From Arthrobacter sp. M2012083 (GTDB taxonomy: Bacteria > Actinomycetota > Actinomycetes > Actinomycetales > Micrococcaceae): 64,000 bases of DNA. Location of the stretch: the NCBI RefSeq assembly GCF_000281065.1, contig NZ_AKKK01000009.1, positions 113,783 through 177,782 of the forward strand, written 5' to 3'. The notes under the pieces are model-generated. The model was given only the letters and a program-made list of their open reading frames with translations, did not search any database and was not told the origin of the DNA. The position numbers and the translations under genes were made by a program. Each line of letters starts with the position of its first letter. Position 1 is the stretch's first letter. This document shows positions 49,446 to 59,950 of the stretch, piece after piece.

Positions 49446-49483
49446 AACTGGCCTTGTAATCCATAGCCAGTTTGGAATACTGG
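49446..49483. promoter_or_regulatory. Candidate MocR operator between yczE-like and mocR-type genes
   Basis: Half sites AACTGGC (49446-49452), GCCAGTT (49466-49472) and ACTGG (49479-49483) form two overlapping inverted repeats with a shared centre. AATACT (49476-49481) can serve as -10 box for the MocR gene, six bases before its ATG. Confidence 0.5.
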
Positions 49484-49487
49484 TCTT

Positions 49488-50942
49488 ATGTCCACCTCCC
49501 TGAATCCCACCGCGCTTGTTCGCCTCCTCGGCTCTTGGAACTCCGGCGCCCTGCCCGCCTACCGCGAGTTGGCCGACGTCGTGCGTTTGCTGGTGATGGA
49601 CGGGCGCATCCCGTTGGATGTCGCACTGCCCAGCGAGCGGGCACTCGCCCAGACACTCGGACTCAGCCGGACCACGGTCACTGCCGCATATGCGAGCCTG
49701 CGCGAACAGGGGTTCCTCACTGCAGGCCAGGGCAGCCGTGGGCGGACGCGCATCCCCCACCGCACCGCACCAGTAAGCGCTCCCGGACTCGCGGTTCCCG
49801 AGGGGCTTCTGGATCTCGCATACGCGTCACTACCTGCGGCCGGCGAAGTAGTGCACCGGGCATTCGCCGATGCGCTGACCGAACTGCCGGCCCGCTTGCC
49901 GGGGTTCGGGTACGACGCCGTGGGAGAGCCGGCCCTCCGCGAAGCCATCGCAGAGAAGTACACGGCGGAAGGGGTGCCAACGTCGCCGGGCCAGATACTC
50001 GTCACGTCCGGCGCACAGCACGCCCTCAACATTGTGCTGCGCGCCCTGGCCGGAAAGCAGGACCGGGTCATGGTGGAACACCCCACATACCCCAACGCCC
50101 TGGACGCCATCCGCGCCGCCGGCTGCAAGCCGCTGCCAGTGGCGCTGCCCTCGGGCACCTCGCCAGCCTGGGACATCGATGCGATGGTGGCCACCATGAA
50201 CCAGCAGCGCCCCGCCATGGCCTACTTGGTACCGGACTTCCACAATCCGACCGGGCGCATCATGTCCGATCTGCAACGCCGACGCCTCACGCGGGCGGCC
50301 GCTGCTTCCGGAACCGTGTTGGTGGTGGATGAAACCCTGCGTGAGTTGAATCTCGACGGCGTCCGCACCGCGCCGATGTCGTCGTTCAGTCCTGCAGTGG
50401 TTTCCATCGGGTCGCTGAGCAAATCGCATTGGGCGGGCCTAAGGACCGGGTGGATCCGGGCAGACGAGTCCCTGATTGTCCGCTTTGTCGCCGCGAGGAC
50501 AGTCATGGATCTGGGCGGGCCAGTGGTTGAACAACTGGCGGCGGCGCGCCTTGTCCGGTCGTTCGCGGAACCGCTTGATGCCCGCCTCGAAGAGCTCAGG
50601 CACAACCGGGAATCACTGCTGGGGTTGATCGCTGAGCGTTTACCGTCGTGGGAGGTGGAGCGACCGCGGGGTGGACTCACTGTGTGGTGCCGCCTGCCGC
50701 TTGCATCCAGCACGGCCCTGACCGTGCTCGCGCCCGACTTTGGCGTTCGTTTGGCGGCCGGACCCCGTTTCGGTGTGGGTGGCGCGTTCGAGCACTACCT
50801 GCGCGTCCCCTACACCTTGCCCGCCGCGCAGTTGGAGTTCGCCGTCGGTGCGCTTCGCGCCGCCCAGGACAAGCTCGACGCCTCGCCCCACCTCCGCCGG
50901 ACGCTCAAGACAGAGCGGCCACCCGCCGTCGCGGTCGCCTAG
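49488..50942 (+). CDS. MocR-family regulator (GntR helix-turn-helix plus aminotransferase domain)
   Basis: A 484-residue fusion. Residues about 15-85 are a GntR-type winged helix (LPSERALAQTLGLSRTTVTA). The rest is a fold-type I aminotransferase domain with the PLP lysine in SIGSLSKSHWAGLRTGW. MocR proteins sense a PLP-linked ligand and control genes for vitamin B6, GABA or transport. The divergent neighbour is a YczE-type membrane protein, a frequent target. No ribosome binding site precedes the ATG, consistent with a leaderless transcript. Its stop overlaps the end of the convergent DUF4188 gene by four bases. Confidence 0.93.
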   Translation: MSTSLNPTALVRLLGSWNSGALPAYRELADVVRLLVMDGRIPLDVALPSERALAQTLGLSRTTVTAAYASLREQGFLTAGQGSRGRTRIPHRTAPVSAPGLAVPEGLLDLAYASLPAAGEVVHRAFADALTELPARLPGFGYDAVGEPALREAIAEKYTAEGVPTSPGQILVTSGAQHALNIVLRALAGKQDRVMVEHPTYPNALDAIRAAGCKPLPVALPSGTSPAWDIDAMVATMNQQRPAMAYLVPDFHNPTGRIMSDLQRRRLTRAAAASGTVLVVDETLRELNLDGVRTAPMSSFSPAVVSIGSLSKSHWAGLRTGWIRADESLIVRFVAARTVMDLGGPVVEQLAAARLVRSFAEPLDARLEELRHNRESLLGLIAERLPSWEVERPRGGLTVWCRLPLASSTALTVLAPDFGVRLAAGPRFGVGGAFEHYLRVPYTLPAAQLEFAVGALRAAQDKLDASPHLRRTLKTERPPAVAVA

Positions 50943-51433
50943 GCCGCCGCCCGCTTGGTCCCGCCCATCCGCTGTTTCGCCGTATTACTGCCTGGCCCTA
51001 CCGGTGTATGCGATGTTGCCTTTGCCAAGCCGAACAGAGGCATGCCGTTGTACACAACTTCGATACCAGACGCCGGGACTTGGTACGTCTCGTGCCACAC
51101 GCCTACGTCGCCGCTGCCCGCGAACTCCTTCATGAATTTCCGCCACGGTCCCAGATGCGGCGAATCCCTGTCGGCGGCAAAGCGCCTCAGATGCTCTGGA
51201 CTTTCCCAGTAGCTGAGCAGGATAGTGGTCCGCCCGAACCATTGTTCGCTGCCCAGGAGACCGGCGTCCGGGTTGCTCGCGAGGTGCTGCATCATGGTTG
51301 GCATGGCCGACGCCACTTTGGCGACACGGCCGAGCTTCCACCACCGGTTTGCCCGCATTCCGATGAGGAAGACGGTCACTGTATCGCGCCCGATGTCCGC
51401 TGTGAAGCGGCCGGGGAAGATCTCCTGTGCCAT
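50939..51433 (-). CDS. DUF4188-domain protein (monooxygenase-like fold)
   Basis: A 164-residue protein with DUF4188 features: VTVFLIGMRANRWWKLGRV, then LLGSEQWFGRTTILLSYW and SPHLGPWRKFMKEFAGSGDVG with VGVWHETYQV. The fold resembles antibiotic-biosynthesis monooxygenases and heme- or xenobiotic-binding dimers. GAAGGA precedes the ATG. It diverges from a TetR gene across a large palindrome, so it is likely the regulator's target and may act on the inducer. Reaction unknown. Confidence 0.85.
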   Translation of the reverse strand: MAQEIFPGRFTADIGRDTVTVFLIGMRANRWWKLGRVAKVASAMPTMMQHLASNPDAGLLGSEQWFGRTTILLSYWESPEHLRRFAADRDSPHLGPWRKFMKEFAGSGDVGVWHETYQVPASGIEVVYNGMPLFGLAKATSHTPVGPGSNTAKQRMGGTKRAAA

Positions 51434-51475
51434 GTGAATCCTTCAATTGGGAAACCCCGGATTTTCCGAAGCCGG

Positions 51476-51511
51476 GTTTCATAACGCTGTTATGAAACAA
51501 TGTTATGAAAC
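51476..51511. promoter_or_regulatory. TetR operator: palindrome plus third half site
   Basis: GTTTCATAAC (51476-51485) and GTTATGAAAC (51489-51498) form a perfect 10-base-arm palindrome with spacer GCT; a third identical half GTTATGAAAC follows at 51502-51511. It lies between the divergent DUF4188 and TetR genes and just before the chosen TetR start. Confidence 0.72.
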
Positions 51512-51521
51512 ACTTGATGGC

Positions 51522-52097
51522 ATGGCAAGACCTGTAGTGCATGATCAACACGTCCAGGATCGGCTGCTGGCGGTTACCGCCGAACTGGTGGACCGCGAGG
51601 GTCCGGCCCGCGTCACCCTTCGCGACGTAGCAGCAGCGGCAGAAACGTCCACCACGGCGATCTACTCCCTCTTCGGCGGGAAGGCGCAACTGCTGACCGC
51701 CGCCGTCGACGAAGGTTTCCGCTCCTTTGGCGAGTCCCAACGCGGTGCGGCCAAGGACGGACTGCTTGGACTGGGCCGGGCCTACCGAGTCTGGGCGCTG
51801 GAGCACCCCGCCCTTTACCGCCTGATGTTCGGCGGTGCGCTGGCCGCCTATGTTGATTGCAGCCCGACGCCGGAAGTCGCCTCCGAATCAATGCTCCCCC
51901 TCGTGGAGGCGGTAGTCGCCGCCCAGTCAGTGGGCGCTCTGCGCAAGGACGACCCCGCACTCATGGCAATGGCCATCTGGGGACAGGTCCATGGGCTCGT
52001 CAGCCTGGAGCTTGCGCAGATGAATGATCCCGCCACCGATTGGGCCTCGATCTACGAGGCCGCCCTGGAATCCGTGGCGCGGGCTTGGGCGGAGTAA
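51522..52097 (+). CDS. TetR-family transcriptional regulator
   Basis: A 191-residue regulator. The helix-turn-helix (about 22-62) reads VTLRDVAAAAETSTTAIYSL; the C-terminal ligand domain is of the TetR_C type with WALEHPALYRLMFGG. ATG 51522 is chosen because earlier in-frame ATGs lie inside the operator palindrome. It probably represses itself and the divergent DUF4188 gene through that palindrome. The ligand is unknown. Confidence 0.88.
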   Translation: MARPVVHDQHVQDRLLAVTAELVDREGPARVTLRDVAAAAETSTTAIYSLFGGKAQLLTAAVDEGFRSFGESQRGAAKDGLLGLGRAYRVWALEHPALYRLMFGGALAAYVDCSPTPEVASESMLPLVEAVVAAQSVGALRKDDPALMAMAIWGQVHGLVSLELAQMNDPATDWASIYEAALESVARAWAE

Positions 52098-52106
52098 CCG
52101 GAACTA

Positions 52107-52791
52107 CTACGCGTACACCTTCTCCAGGAACGCACCCCAGGCCTTGGCCGTAAGTTCTGCATCGCCGGAGCCGCTGAACTCGTGTACCGTCATCCCGACC
52201 GGGGCGCCGAATGCGTTCCGACCGAAGAAGCGGTACATCGTGTCCGCTGTCCGGAGGCCCAGAAAGTTCTCGTTGGAGAAGTCCACTACCCCGGCCAGCC
52301 GCCCAACGCCGTCGACGTCCACATCCACTGCGGTACCGGCGGCCACACCGTCCACGCCCAAAGCCTTCTTCAGCTGCACAAAACCATCCACTGCCTGCGA
52401 AGAAGCAGGCGCCTGAATGTCCGTGAAAACCGCGGGCTTGCCGTCGAAATACTGCAGGTACTGGCCCAACGTGTGCAGGTAGAACTCGGTGTGCTTACTG
52501 GCGCCGTCGTATTGCTCGTCCCAGTTCTCGGCAAAGATCCCGCTGTGAACGTAGTGCAGCTTGGCGCGGCCACCCTCCACCGGCTCCAGGACATGTTCCA
52601 GTTGGTTGAACCAGCCGTCAGGGCCGTCCATCCGCGACACCAGATGCGTGGGGTATTCCTGGACGGTTTTCACATCCGGCCACTGATCCGTGGGGAACAT
52701 CCAGGCCGGCGTGCCCTTGGTGACCGCCTCCCACACGCGCTCCGGGGTTCCGGGCAGTTCAGTGTCCGCCACGATTTCGAATTTCCGATTG

Positions 52792-52799
<8 letters not shown>
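52107..52799 (-). CDS. SRPBCC/AHSA1-like protein
   Basis: A 230-residue protein that starts with the AHSA1-type helix-grip motif (VADTELPGTPERVWEAVTKG, then the PTDQWPD loop). A second half with VFTDIQAPASSQAVDGFVQL follows, about 90 residues more than a minimal domain. AAAGGA precedes ATG 52799, which overlaps the end of the ArsR-type gene by eight bases; pairs of ArsR regulator and AHSA1 protein are very common and regulated together. Ligand is unknown. Confidence 0.87.
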
Positions 52800-53463
<664 letters not shown>

Positions 53464-53469
53464 AGTTCA

Positions 53470-53499
53470 AGTATGCTCACCGACAACTTTTATTGTCAA
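53470..53499 (-). promoter_or_regulatory. Strong sigma-70-type promoter of the ArsR/SRPBCC operon with overlapping palindrome
   Basis: Read on the minus strand: -35 TTGACA (53494-53499), 18-base spacer, -10 CATACT (53470-53475), then six bases to the ATG. The spacer and -35 contain GACAA/TTGTC arms separated by six bases, a likely ArsR operator for autorepression. Confidence 0.68.
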
Positions 53500-53527
53500 G
53501 AACTTTTTTATCGTCGGAGGATCCTCC

Positions 53528-53590
53528 CGTTGCGCGGCCCGCTCTGCAGGCTCTGAGCGCGATTTGGGGTGCAGAGCGGGCCTCGCAACG
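53528..53590. repeat. REP-like palindromic element, copy B
   Basis: Arms 53528-53547 and 53571-53590 (right arm GCAGAGCGGGCCTCGCAACG) pair with one mismatch in 20; the 23-base centre contains CGCGATTT. It matches the element at 9922-9984. Here it lies between two divergent promoters, so it is not simply a terminator. Confidence 0.65.
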
Positions 53591-53599
53591 CGACGCCGG

Positions 53600-53605
53600 T
53601 AGAAT
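53600..53605 (+). promoter_or_regulatory. -10 element TAGAAT of leaderless pseudouridine synthase gene
   Basis: TAGAAT ends six bases before GTG 53612 and no ribosome binding site is present. The right arm of the REP-like element lies where a -35 box would be expected. Confidence 0.55.
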
Positions 53606-53611
53606 TGTTCG

Positions 53612-54544
53612 GTGATGCAATCCCCTCTCCCCGTGCGCGACGGCGTTAACGCGACCCGCCTTCGCCTGCCGGACGAGGGACCGTGGACCACCGCGATGGA
53701 CTACATGATGCACCGCTGGGGCCACATCGATCCGCAAGGCATCGAGGACCGTTTCGATGCCGGCGAGATCGTGGGCGAAGGTGGCGTCCCGCTGAACCGC
53801 AGCACCAAGCTGGAGGACCACACCTTCATCTGGTACTACCGGACACTCCCGCCCGAAACCCGCCTGCCCGTGGAAATCAACATCCTCCACCAAGACGAAC
53901 ACATCCTGGTGGTGGACAAGCCGCATTTCCTCCCCACGACCCCCGGCGGCACCTACATCCAGGAATCCGCGCTGGTCCGGCTCCGGAACCTGCTCAACCT
54001 CCCGGACCTCATCCCCATGCACCGCTTGGACCGCATGACGGCCGGCCTTCTGCTGCTCTCCACCAACCCGGAGACACGCGGCAAGTATCAGGTCCTCTTC
54101 GAGAAGCGCCAGGTCCAGAAGGAATACGAGTGCGTGTCCGCCGCGACACCGGCCGCAGGCTATCCCGCCGTCGAATTCCCGGTGGTTGTCCGCAACCGCA
54201 TGACAAAGTCCCGCAACTACCTGCTTGCCGAAGTCATTGACGGAGAACCGAACGCGGAGACCCGCATTGAACAAACAAAAACGTTCGACGCCGGAACTCA
54301 CCAGCGCGCGTTATACCGGTTGGAACCGCACACCGGAAAGACGCACCAACTGCGCGTGCACATGGCCTCGCTTGGGTTGGGAATCGTCAACGACGCCTTC
54401 TACCCTGACCTGCTGGACAAAGCCCCGGACGACTACTCGAAACCCCTTCAGTTGCTGGCCCGCGGCATCACTTTCGTGGACCCCATCAGCAAGCAACGCG
54501 TGGAATATCGCAGCAAACTGGAGCTCAGCGAAGCCCACGGCTAG
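53612..54544 (+). CDS. RluA-family pseudouridine synthase
   Basis: A 310-residue RNA pseudouridine synthase. The catalytic motif is HRLDRMTAGLLL with the invariant Asp, preceded by ILVVDKPHFLPTTPG and followed by HTGKTHQLRVHM. It isomerises uridine in rRNA or tRNA; target position cannot be assigned. Start is GTG 53612, followed immediately by an ATG; the leaderless layout favours the GTG. It has an N-terminal extension of about 85 residues with RNA-binding character as in related actinobacterial proteins. Confidence 0.88.
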   Translation: MMQSPLPVRDGVNATRLRLPDEGPWTTAMDYMMHRWGHIDPQGIEDRFDAGEIVGEGGVPLNRSTKLEDHTFIWYYRTLPPETRLPVEINILHQDEHILVVDKPHFLPTTPGGTYIQESALVRLRNLLNLPDLIPMHRLDRMTAGLLLLSTNPETRGKYQVLFEKRQVQKEYECVSAATPAAGYPAVEFPVVVRNRMTKSRNYLLAEVIDGEPNAETRIEQTKTFDAGTHQRALYRLEPHTGKTHQLRVHMASLGLGIVNDAFYPDLLDKAPDDYSKPLQLLARGITFVDPISKQRVEYRSKLELSEAHG

Positions 54545-54621
54545 GCGCCTCCCACACCCGTTCCACGTGGCTCTGAGCAGGACTACCATGAGGCTTCCAA
54601 GGTAGTTTCCAGGAGCGGGAG

Positions 54622-55278
54622 ATGAACAGTTCAGTTGAGCTTGCAGGCGATAGGACCGCATCAGTCTTCGCCTTCTCTGCTGCTGCGGCGGGTGCCATTG
54701 GCGTCGCAACCCTCGCCGCAATGTATGCCGTGGAAGTGCCCAAGGGTGGTCCGTTCGTTTTCGGTGCCATCAACGATGCCACCGGGGCCGTCTTCAATGT
54801 TCTCGCCATCCCGGTAATCCTCCAGGTTCACCAGCGTCTCCCGAAGGCACCGTGGACCAAACCGCTGAAGTGGGTCACTGTGGCAGCCTGCGCAGCCGGG
54901 GCCACGAGTTCGGCGTTGCTGGTATTCAAGGTCCTGGACTTTGGACCATCGACAGCAGTTTCCGTGGTAGCGATCGTCATCCAAGGAGCTTGGTTCCTCG
55001 CGGCAAACAACAAGCTTCTCCACGTCGAGGACTACCCGCAAGGGCTCGCAAAGCTTGGCCGGTTCATCGGCGGAGCCCTCCTGATCGGCCTTCCCGTGGC
55101 TGGCCTCGGCTTCCTTATACCCGGGCCCGAGTGGCTCCGTTATGGGATCATGGGCGCGGGCGTCATCGCCGGGGCATCGTCCTGGACCGTCTGGCCCTAC
55201 TGGTACTTCAAGGCCGGCAGGTTCCTCGGCCACAAACACGCAGTGGACGTGCCCGGTGGAGCACCCTCAGCGGCATGA
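54622..55278 (+). CDS. Hypothetical integral membrane protein
   Basis: A 218-residue protein with six predicted helices (near 14-35, 50-68, 82-102, 112-130, 148-168, 172-192) and short loops. It opens with an exported-looking but uncleaved MNSSVELAGDR and ends with a His-containing tail (GHKHAVDV). AGGAGCGGGAG precedes the ATG. No family with known function is recognised. Confidence 0.75.
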   Translation: MNSSVELAGDRTASVFAFSAAAAGAIGVATLAAMYAVEVPKGGPFVFGAINDATGAVFNVLAIPVILQVHQRLPKAPWTKPLKWVTVAACAAGATSSALLVFKVLDFGPSTAVSVVAIVIQGAWFLAANNKLLHVEDYPQGLAKLGRFIGGALLIGLPVAGLGFLIPGPEWLRYGIMGAGVIAGASSWTVWPYWYFKAGRFLGHKHAVDVPGGAPSAA

Positions 55279-55312
55279 GGTCAGCCAACCCGTGCGAGTC
55301 GCTAGAACCCGA

Positions 55313-55870
55313 CTAGGAGTCAACCCCCGGGGAGGAATCAAACACAGCCTGGAAGACCGCCGTCGTCTCCTCCGAAAACAGCACGAACTCCACCAGCTCA
55401 AGCGGGCTGTCCTCAGCTCCGGAAGCTGAAGACGACGACGAAAACCACCTTGCGGCGTCGAGTGCTACCTTCGCGACCTGACCGGCGTCCCAGCCATAAA
55501 TTCCGGCGCTGATCGCAGGGAAAGCGATGGATCGTGCACCAAGCCCGGCCGCCACCTTAAGGCTCTCGCGGAAGCACGACGCGAGCAGCGCCGGATCGGT
55601 TTGACCCGCGTGCCGGTTGGGTCCCACTGTGTGGACGACCCAGCGTGCGGGGAGCCGGAAGGCGGGTGTAGCGACGGCGGCACCCACCGGAAGTCCGTCC
55701 TGGAACTGCGTCCGGCGCAGCCCGCGGCATGCCTCGAGAAGTTCCGTGCCCGCTGCCCTGTGGATGGCGCCGTCCACTCCCCCTCCGCCCAGCAGTGACG
55801 AATTGGCGGCGTTGACGATCGCGTCCACCGAACGCGTGGTGATGTCACCTCGCAGAATCTCGATTCGCAT
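55313..55870 (-). CDS. Macrodomain protein (O-acetyl-ADP-ribose deacetylase-like)
   Basis: A 185-residue macrodomain. ADP-ribose-binding segments are complete: [34 protein letters not shown], then [15 protein letters not shown]. MacroD-type members remove ADP-ribose from Asp/Glu or deacetylate O-acetyl-ADP-ribose. Its start and that of the divergent DedA gene are 53 bases apart, and neither has a good ribosome binding site. Confidence 0.92.
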   Translation of the reverse strand: MRIEILRGDITTRSVDAIVNAANSSLLGGGGVDGAIHRAAGTELLEACRGLRRTQFQDGLPVGAAVATPAFRLPARWVVHTVGPNRHAGQTDPALLASCFRESLKVAAGLGARSIAFPAISAGIYGWDAGQVAKVALDAARWFSSSSSASGAEDSPLELVEFVLFSEETTAVFQAVFDSSPGVDS

Positions 55871-55923
55871 GGCCCAGTCTCACCCGCGAGCGGGGGACCC
55901 GGCAAGTGCGGTACCTTTTGCCC

Positions 55924-56568
55924 ATGGACATCATCGCTCCAGAGACATGGGGATCCGCGATTTACCTGTGGATTGTTCCCATTGTGTTGGGCGACGCCAT
56001 CTTCCCGCCCATCCCCTCCGAGATGGTGGTGATCACTGGCGGGGCACTGGCAGCCGACGGCCACGCAAACTTCTGGCTCATCCTGTTCCTGGCTGCCTTC
56101 GCTTCCTGGCTGGGCGACATGGCCGTGTTCATGCTGTTCAAGCGGCGTATCAGCCACGTTCTGGACCGGTGGTCGTGGGGCCGCCGCGTCCACCGCGGAA
56201 TCCACGAGGCCATCGCTAAAGCCGGCCGCTCGTCAACCTACGGCGCCATCATCGGCGCTCGATTTATCCCCGGCGGCAGGCTCGCCACTTCATCCGCGGC
56301 AGGCATCGCCAACGTTTCGGTCCGGGGGTTCAGCCTGTGCGCCGGGCTGGGAGCGGTGCTGTGGGCCGTGTGGCAGGTCGGCTTGGGATACTTCACGGGA
56401 TCCACCACCAAACTTCCCTTTTGGGCCAGCTCACTCATTGGGGTGGGGCTGGGATTGGTCATCGGCGTGGTGGTCGGTTTGATCGTCACCCGTCGCCGCG
56501 GCAGCCGATCCCCAGTAGACGAACCGTTCGACGCCGACAAACCCGGCGACGTGCCGCAGCCCGAGTAG
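55924..56568 (+). CDS. DedA-family membrane protein
   Basis: A 214-residue DedA/SNARE-associated protein with about five helices. Hallmarks: IFPPIPSEMVVITGG, FLAAFASWLGDMAVFML and the R-containing re-entrant segment GARFIPGGRLATS. DedA proteins move undecaprenyl phosphate or other lipids across the membrane. TACCTT lies six bases before ATG 55924, the leaderless layout. The C-terminal 30 residues are charged. Confidence 0.9.
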   Translation: MDIIAPETWGSAIYLWIVPIVLGDAIFPPIPSEMVVITGGALAADGHANFWLILFLAAFASWLGDMAVFMLFKRRISHVLDRWSWGRRVHRGIHEAIAKAGRSSTYGAIIGARFIPGGRLATSSAAGIANVSVRGFSLCAGLGAVLWAVWQVGLGYFTGSTTKLPFWASSLIGVGLGLVIGVVVGLIVTRRRGSRSPVDEPFDADKPGDVPQPE

Positions 56569-56583
56569 GGCTGGCTAACTGTT

Positions 56584-56889
56584 CTAAACCGGCGACCAAC
56601 GGCCGCGGCTGCGGCGCAACACGTAAAGGCTTCCGGTGACCGCTACGCGTTCGACGGCGTCACGCATCATGGCTGCCGACGTCCGTGCTTCGTCGTTCTC
56701 GCCGGAGTAATCCCGGTCGCCCACTGCGAAGCGCAGGCTGATCTGGGGTACGCCTCCCACGATGTCGAGCTGGTTCGATTCGACATGGTGGCGCGTTTCC
56801 AGCGCTTCCACTGCTGCGGCCATCACCGATTCGGGTGCGTTGCCCGGCTTAAGGCCAGTGATCTTCAACTTGGTCTGGAACGACGGCAT
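56584..56889 (-). CDS. Conserved hypothetical protein of 101 residues
   Basis: A small soluble protein: beta strand FQTKLKITGL, helix ESVMAAAVEALET, strand ISLRFAVGDRDY and helix TSAAMMRDAVERV, ending in strongly basic VLRRSRGRW. The alternating pattern suggests a ferredoxin-like fold, but I do not recognise a family. TAGGGT lies six bases before ATG on the minus strand (56896-56901), so the transcript is probably leaderless. Confidence 0.75.
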   Translation of the reverse strand: MPSFQTKLKITGLKPGNAPESVMAAAVEALETRHHVESNQLDIVGGVPQISLRFAVGDRDYSGENDEARTSAAMMRDAVERVAVTGSLYVLRRSRGRWSPV

Positions 56890-56930
56890 CCCACCACCCT
56901 AACGCTCTCGCACCTCCCACGTCCTTGGAC

Positions 56931-56963
56931 GGATGCCTCTCTCACATGGTGAGAGAGGCATCC
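56931..56963 (-). terminator. Perfect hairpin downstream of ppc
   Basis: Arms GGATGCCTCTCTCAC (56931-56945) and its exact complement (56949-56963) enclose only three bases. A partial second copy of GGGATGTGAGAGAAGG follows at about 56976-56991. It stops ppc transcription; the T-tract is missing. Confidence 0.65.
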
Positions 56964-56995
56964 GGAAAATCCCGAGGGATGTGAGAGAAGGTTTG

Positions 56996-59794
56996 CTAGC
57001 CGGTGTTGCGCAGGCCTGCAGCTACACCGTTGACGGTGATAAGCATGGCCCTCTGGAGCCGCTCGTCGATCTCGCCTCCAGAGAGCTGCTCCTCACGCAC
57101 ACGGCGGAGCAGCTCCACCTGCAGGTAGCTGATCGGATCCAGGTACTGATCGCGGATTTCGAGTGAACGCTTCAGTGTCGGTTGGGCATCCAGGAGTTCG
57201 ATCTCTCCGGTAAGCCGTTCGATTTCGGCCACAGTGAGCTCGTACTCGTCGCGGATCATGTGAAACAGCCGGTGCAGTTCCTCCGGGACCAGCGACGAAA
57301 CGTAGTGTCCCGCAATTTCCATGTCCGTCTTGGCCAAGGTCATTTCCACATTGGAGATCACAGAGCGGAAGAAGTGCCAGCGGTCCATCATTTCCAGCAG
57401 CTGATCGGTGTCGCCAGCTTCGCGTGCGGCTTTCAGGCCTGAACCCACGCCGAACCAGCCCGGAACGATCTGGCGTGACTGGGTCCACCCAAAAACCCAG
57501 GGAATTGCCCGTAGGCCACCGAGGCCGGCACCTGAATCCGGACGCTTGGAGGGCCGCGAACCTATGTTCAAAGAACCCAGCTGTTCCACCGGCGTAGACG
57601 CCAGGAAGTAAGCCGGAAGCTGGGGATCATCAATCAAGGTGCGGTAGCGGGCGAACGCTGCATCCGAAATGGTTTCCATGACGTTGGCGTACCGCTCACG
57701 TTCGTCATCCGAGGTGCGCGGAGTACGGTGCAGGGCCGAACCCTGCATCACTGCGGCGAGGGAAAGTTCCAGGTTTTCGCGGGCGAGCTCGGGCAGGGAG
57801 TACTTATCGGAGATGACCTCACCCTGCTCGGTGAACTTGATCTCGCCTTCAAGCACGCCGTTCGGCTGGGCCATGATGGCATCGTAGGTGGGTCCGCCAC
57901 CACGGCCCACAGATCCTCCGCGGCCGTGGAACAGGCGAACCCGGACGCCATGCTTGGCAGCTACGTCACGCAGCTTGCGCTGGGTCTTGTGGATCTCCCA
58001 CTGGCTGGTCATGACGCCGGATTCCTTATTGGAATCGGAGTAACCCAGCATGACCTCCTGGATGTCTCCCCGGAGACGGACAAGTTCCCGATAGGACGGA
58101 TCGGAAAGCAACTGGTCCACGATCTCGGCCGAAGCCCGGAGTTCCTCCACCGTTTCCAGTAGCGGAGCGAACCCGATCTTGGCGTGGGGTTTGCCGCTGA
58201 AGAGATCGATCAGGCCAGCTTCCCGGGCAAGCACTGCTGCAGCCAGGACGTCATCGGCACCACGGGTCATGGAAATGATGTACGTTTCCACAACGTCCGG
58301 GCCGTACGTATGCAAGGCCTGGCGGATACTCCGGAAGACGTCATACGTACCGTCTGCAGTGCCTTCAAGCTTGATCGGGTGGCCGGACAGCGGGCGGCGG
58401 GAAGCCAACTCGGCCCCAAGGAATGTGAAGCGTTCCTCACGCGTCAATTCACCGTAGGGCTTTTCAGTGCCGAGCCGGTCCACCAACTGCCCCACGGCAT
58501 CGTGGTGGTAATCGGCGTGTTCGCGGATATCCAGTGTTGCCAGGTGCAAGCCAAAGGCCGCGATTGCCCTGCGGACGCGAGCCAAGGCGCCGTCTGCCAC
58601 CAACGCGGCGGAGTGGTTCCGCAGCGAGGCCTCAAGCAGCCCAAACTCCGCAAGCAACTCAGCAGTGGTGGCGTAGTCACGGCCCGGCTCGTGATAAGTG
58701 GAAGCCGTGATACGGCGTCCCGTATTGAGGAGCTTGGCCTTGATGCAGGTCAGTTTGAGCCTGTAGGGCTCCTGCGCGTTCAGTTCAAGGATGCGCTTGT
58801 CCAGTCCGGGGAGGTTCTTGAGATCCCGGGCGATCGAATCCAGCAGCTCCTGGTCGGCCCCAAAAAGGGCCGTTGAATTGGAGAGCACCGAGATGAGTTC
58901 GTCGATGAGGGCAATGCTGATGCGGACAGCATTCTGGTTCTGCAACTGCAGGATTTCCCTGGTGACAGCAGCAGTGACGTTCGGGTTGCCGTCACGGTCG
59001 CCACCGATCCACGAACCAAACTTCAGGGGTGCAGCGGCGGCCGGGAGCGTGACGCCATGCTCGGCCAGGAGTTCTGAAAGGTCGGTCAGCATTTCCGGCA
59101 TTGCGTCGGTGAGGATGCTGTTGAGGTAGTAGATGGCGTTTCGAGCCTCATCCACAGGGGTGGGGCGGACCTGGCGGAGCTCGTCGGTTTGCCACATTTG
59201 GTCGATGATTTCGGCGAGTTGTCTGTCCTGGCGGCGCCGCGCGGAAGTCCCCTCCGTGGTGGGCTCAGCAAGGACGTCCGATAGTTTGCGGACTTTGTCC
59301 AACACCGAGCGACGTGAAGCCTCTGTGGGGTGTGCCGTGAAAATAGGGCGGACGTCGAGTTCGTTGATCACATCCTGCAGGACCTGCGGACCCGCTTGGC
59401 CGGCTATTTCTGAGACCGCTTTTGCCAGCCAGCCGTCTTTTTCCTGCCGGGTACGCAGTCCACGAACGCGATGTACCTGCTCGGCCGCGTTGCTGAGGTG
59501 GAAGTAGAACGCAAAGGCACGGACCAAGTCAGTAGCCTGGTCCAGCGGCAGGGAGGCGAGCAACTCCCGGACCTGGGCAACGACGTCGTGGGCGCTCCAA
59601 GGGCCGGTGGCATCCGCGCCGCCCCGCGCAGCCTCCTTTGACTCCTTGGTCAGCAAGCGAACCTGTTCCACGAGTTGGAGCAGTTCCGGACCGTGTTGTC
59701 GCACCAGGGACTCGCCGAGAAGCGTGGATACGCGACGCACGTCGGCACGCAGTTCGGCTGCGAGATCGGTGTCTTGATGGGCAGTGTGAACCAT
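56996..59794 (-). CDS. ppc: Phosphoenolpyruvate carboxylase
   Basis: A 932-residue enzyme that adds bicarbonate to phosphoenolpyruvate to form oxaloacetate, replenishing the TCA cycle. Active-site motifs are intact: HPTEASRRS with the catalytic His, [16 protein letters not shown], and [19 protein letters not shown]; the C-terminus ends in the conserved NTG. Length is standard for bacteria. GAAGG lies before the ATG. It stands alone and ends at a hairpin. Confidence 0.98.
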   Translation of the reverse strand: MVHTAHQDTDLAAELRADVRRVSTLLGESLVRQHGPELLQLVEQVRLLTKESKEAARGGADATGPWSAHDVVAQVRELLASLPLDQATDLVRAFAFYFHLSNAAEQVHRVRGLRTRQEKDGWLAKAVSEIAGQAGPQVLQDVINELDVRPIFTAHPTEASRRSVLDKVRKLSDVLAEPTTEGTSARRRQDRQLAEIIDQMWQTDELRQVRPTPVDEARNAIYYLNSILTDAMPEMLTDLSELLAEHGVTLPAAAAPLKFGSWIGGDRDGNPNVTAAVTREILQLQNQNAVRISIALIDELISVLSNSTALFGADQELLDSIARDLKNLPGLDKRILELNAQEPYRLKLTCIKAKLLNTGRRITASTYHEPGRDYATTAELLAEFGLLEASLRNHSAALVADGALARVRRAIAAFGLHLATLDIREHADYHHDAVGQLVDRLGTEKPYGELTREERFTFLGAELASRRPLSGHPIKLEGTADGTYDVFRSIRQALHTYGPDVVETYIISMTRGADDVLAAAVLAREAGLIDLFSGKPHAKIGFAPLLETVEELRASAEIVDQLLSDPSYRELVRLRGDIQEVMLGYSDSNKESGVMTSQWEIHKTQRKLRDVAAKHGVRVRLFHGRGGSVGRGGGPTYDAIMAQPNGVLEGEIKFTEQGEVISDKYSLPELARENLELSLAAVMQGSALHRTPRTSDDERERYANVMETISDAAFARYRTLIDDPQLPAYFLASTPVEQLGSLNIGSRPSKRPDSGAGLGGLRAIPWVFGWTQSRQIVPGWFGVGSGLKAAREAGDTDQLLEMMDRWHFFRSVISNVEMTLAKTDMEIAGHYVSSLVPEELHRLFHMIRDEYELTVAEIERLTGEIELLDAQPTLKRSLEIRDQYLDPISYLQVELLRRVREEQLSGGEIDERLQRAMLITVNGVAAGLRNTG

Positions 59795-59950
59795 TGATAC
59801 TTACCTTCGTCATCTGGTTTGGCCCGTACACTGCGCTGGATACTGTGAGCCGGATTACTAATGTTTCCTACGGGATCTTACCCGCACCGAACTCAACAAA
59901 AGAATGTGTCTCAGATTTTGGCGTCGCCTTCCGCCGTCGACGTTCCTATG

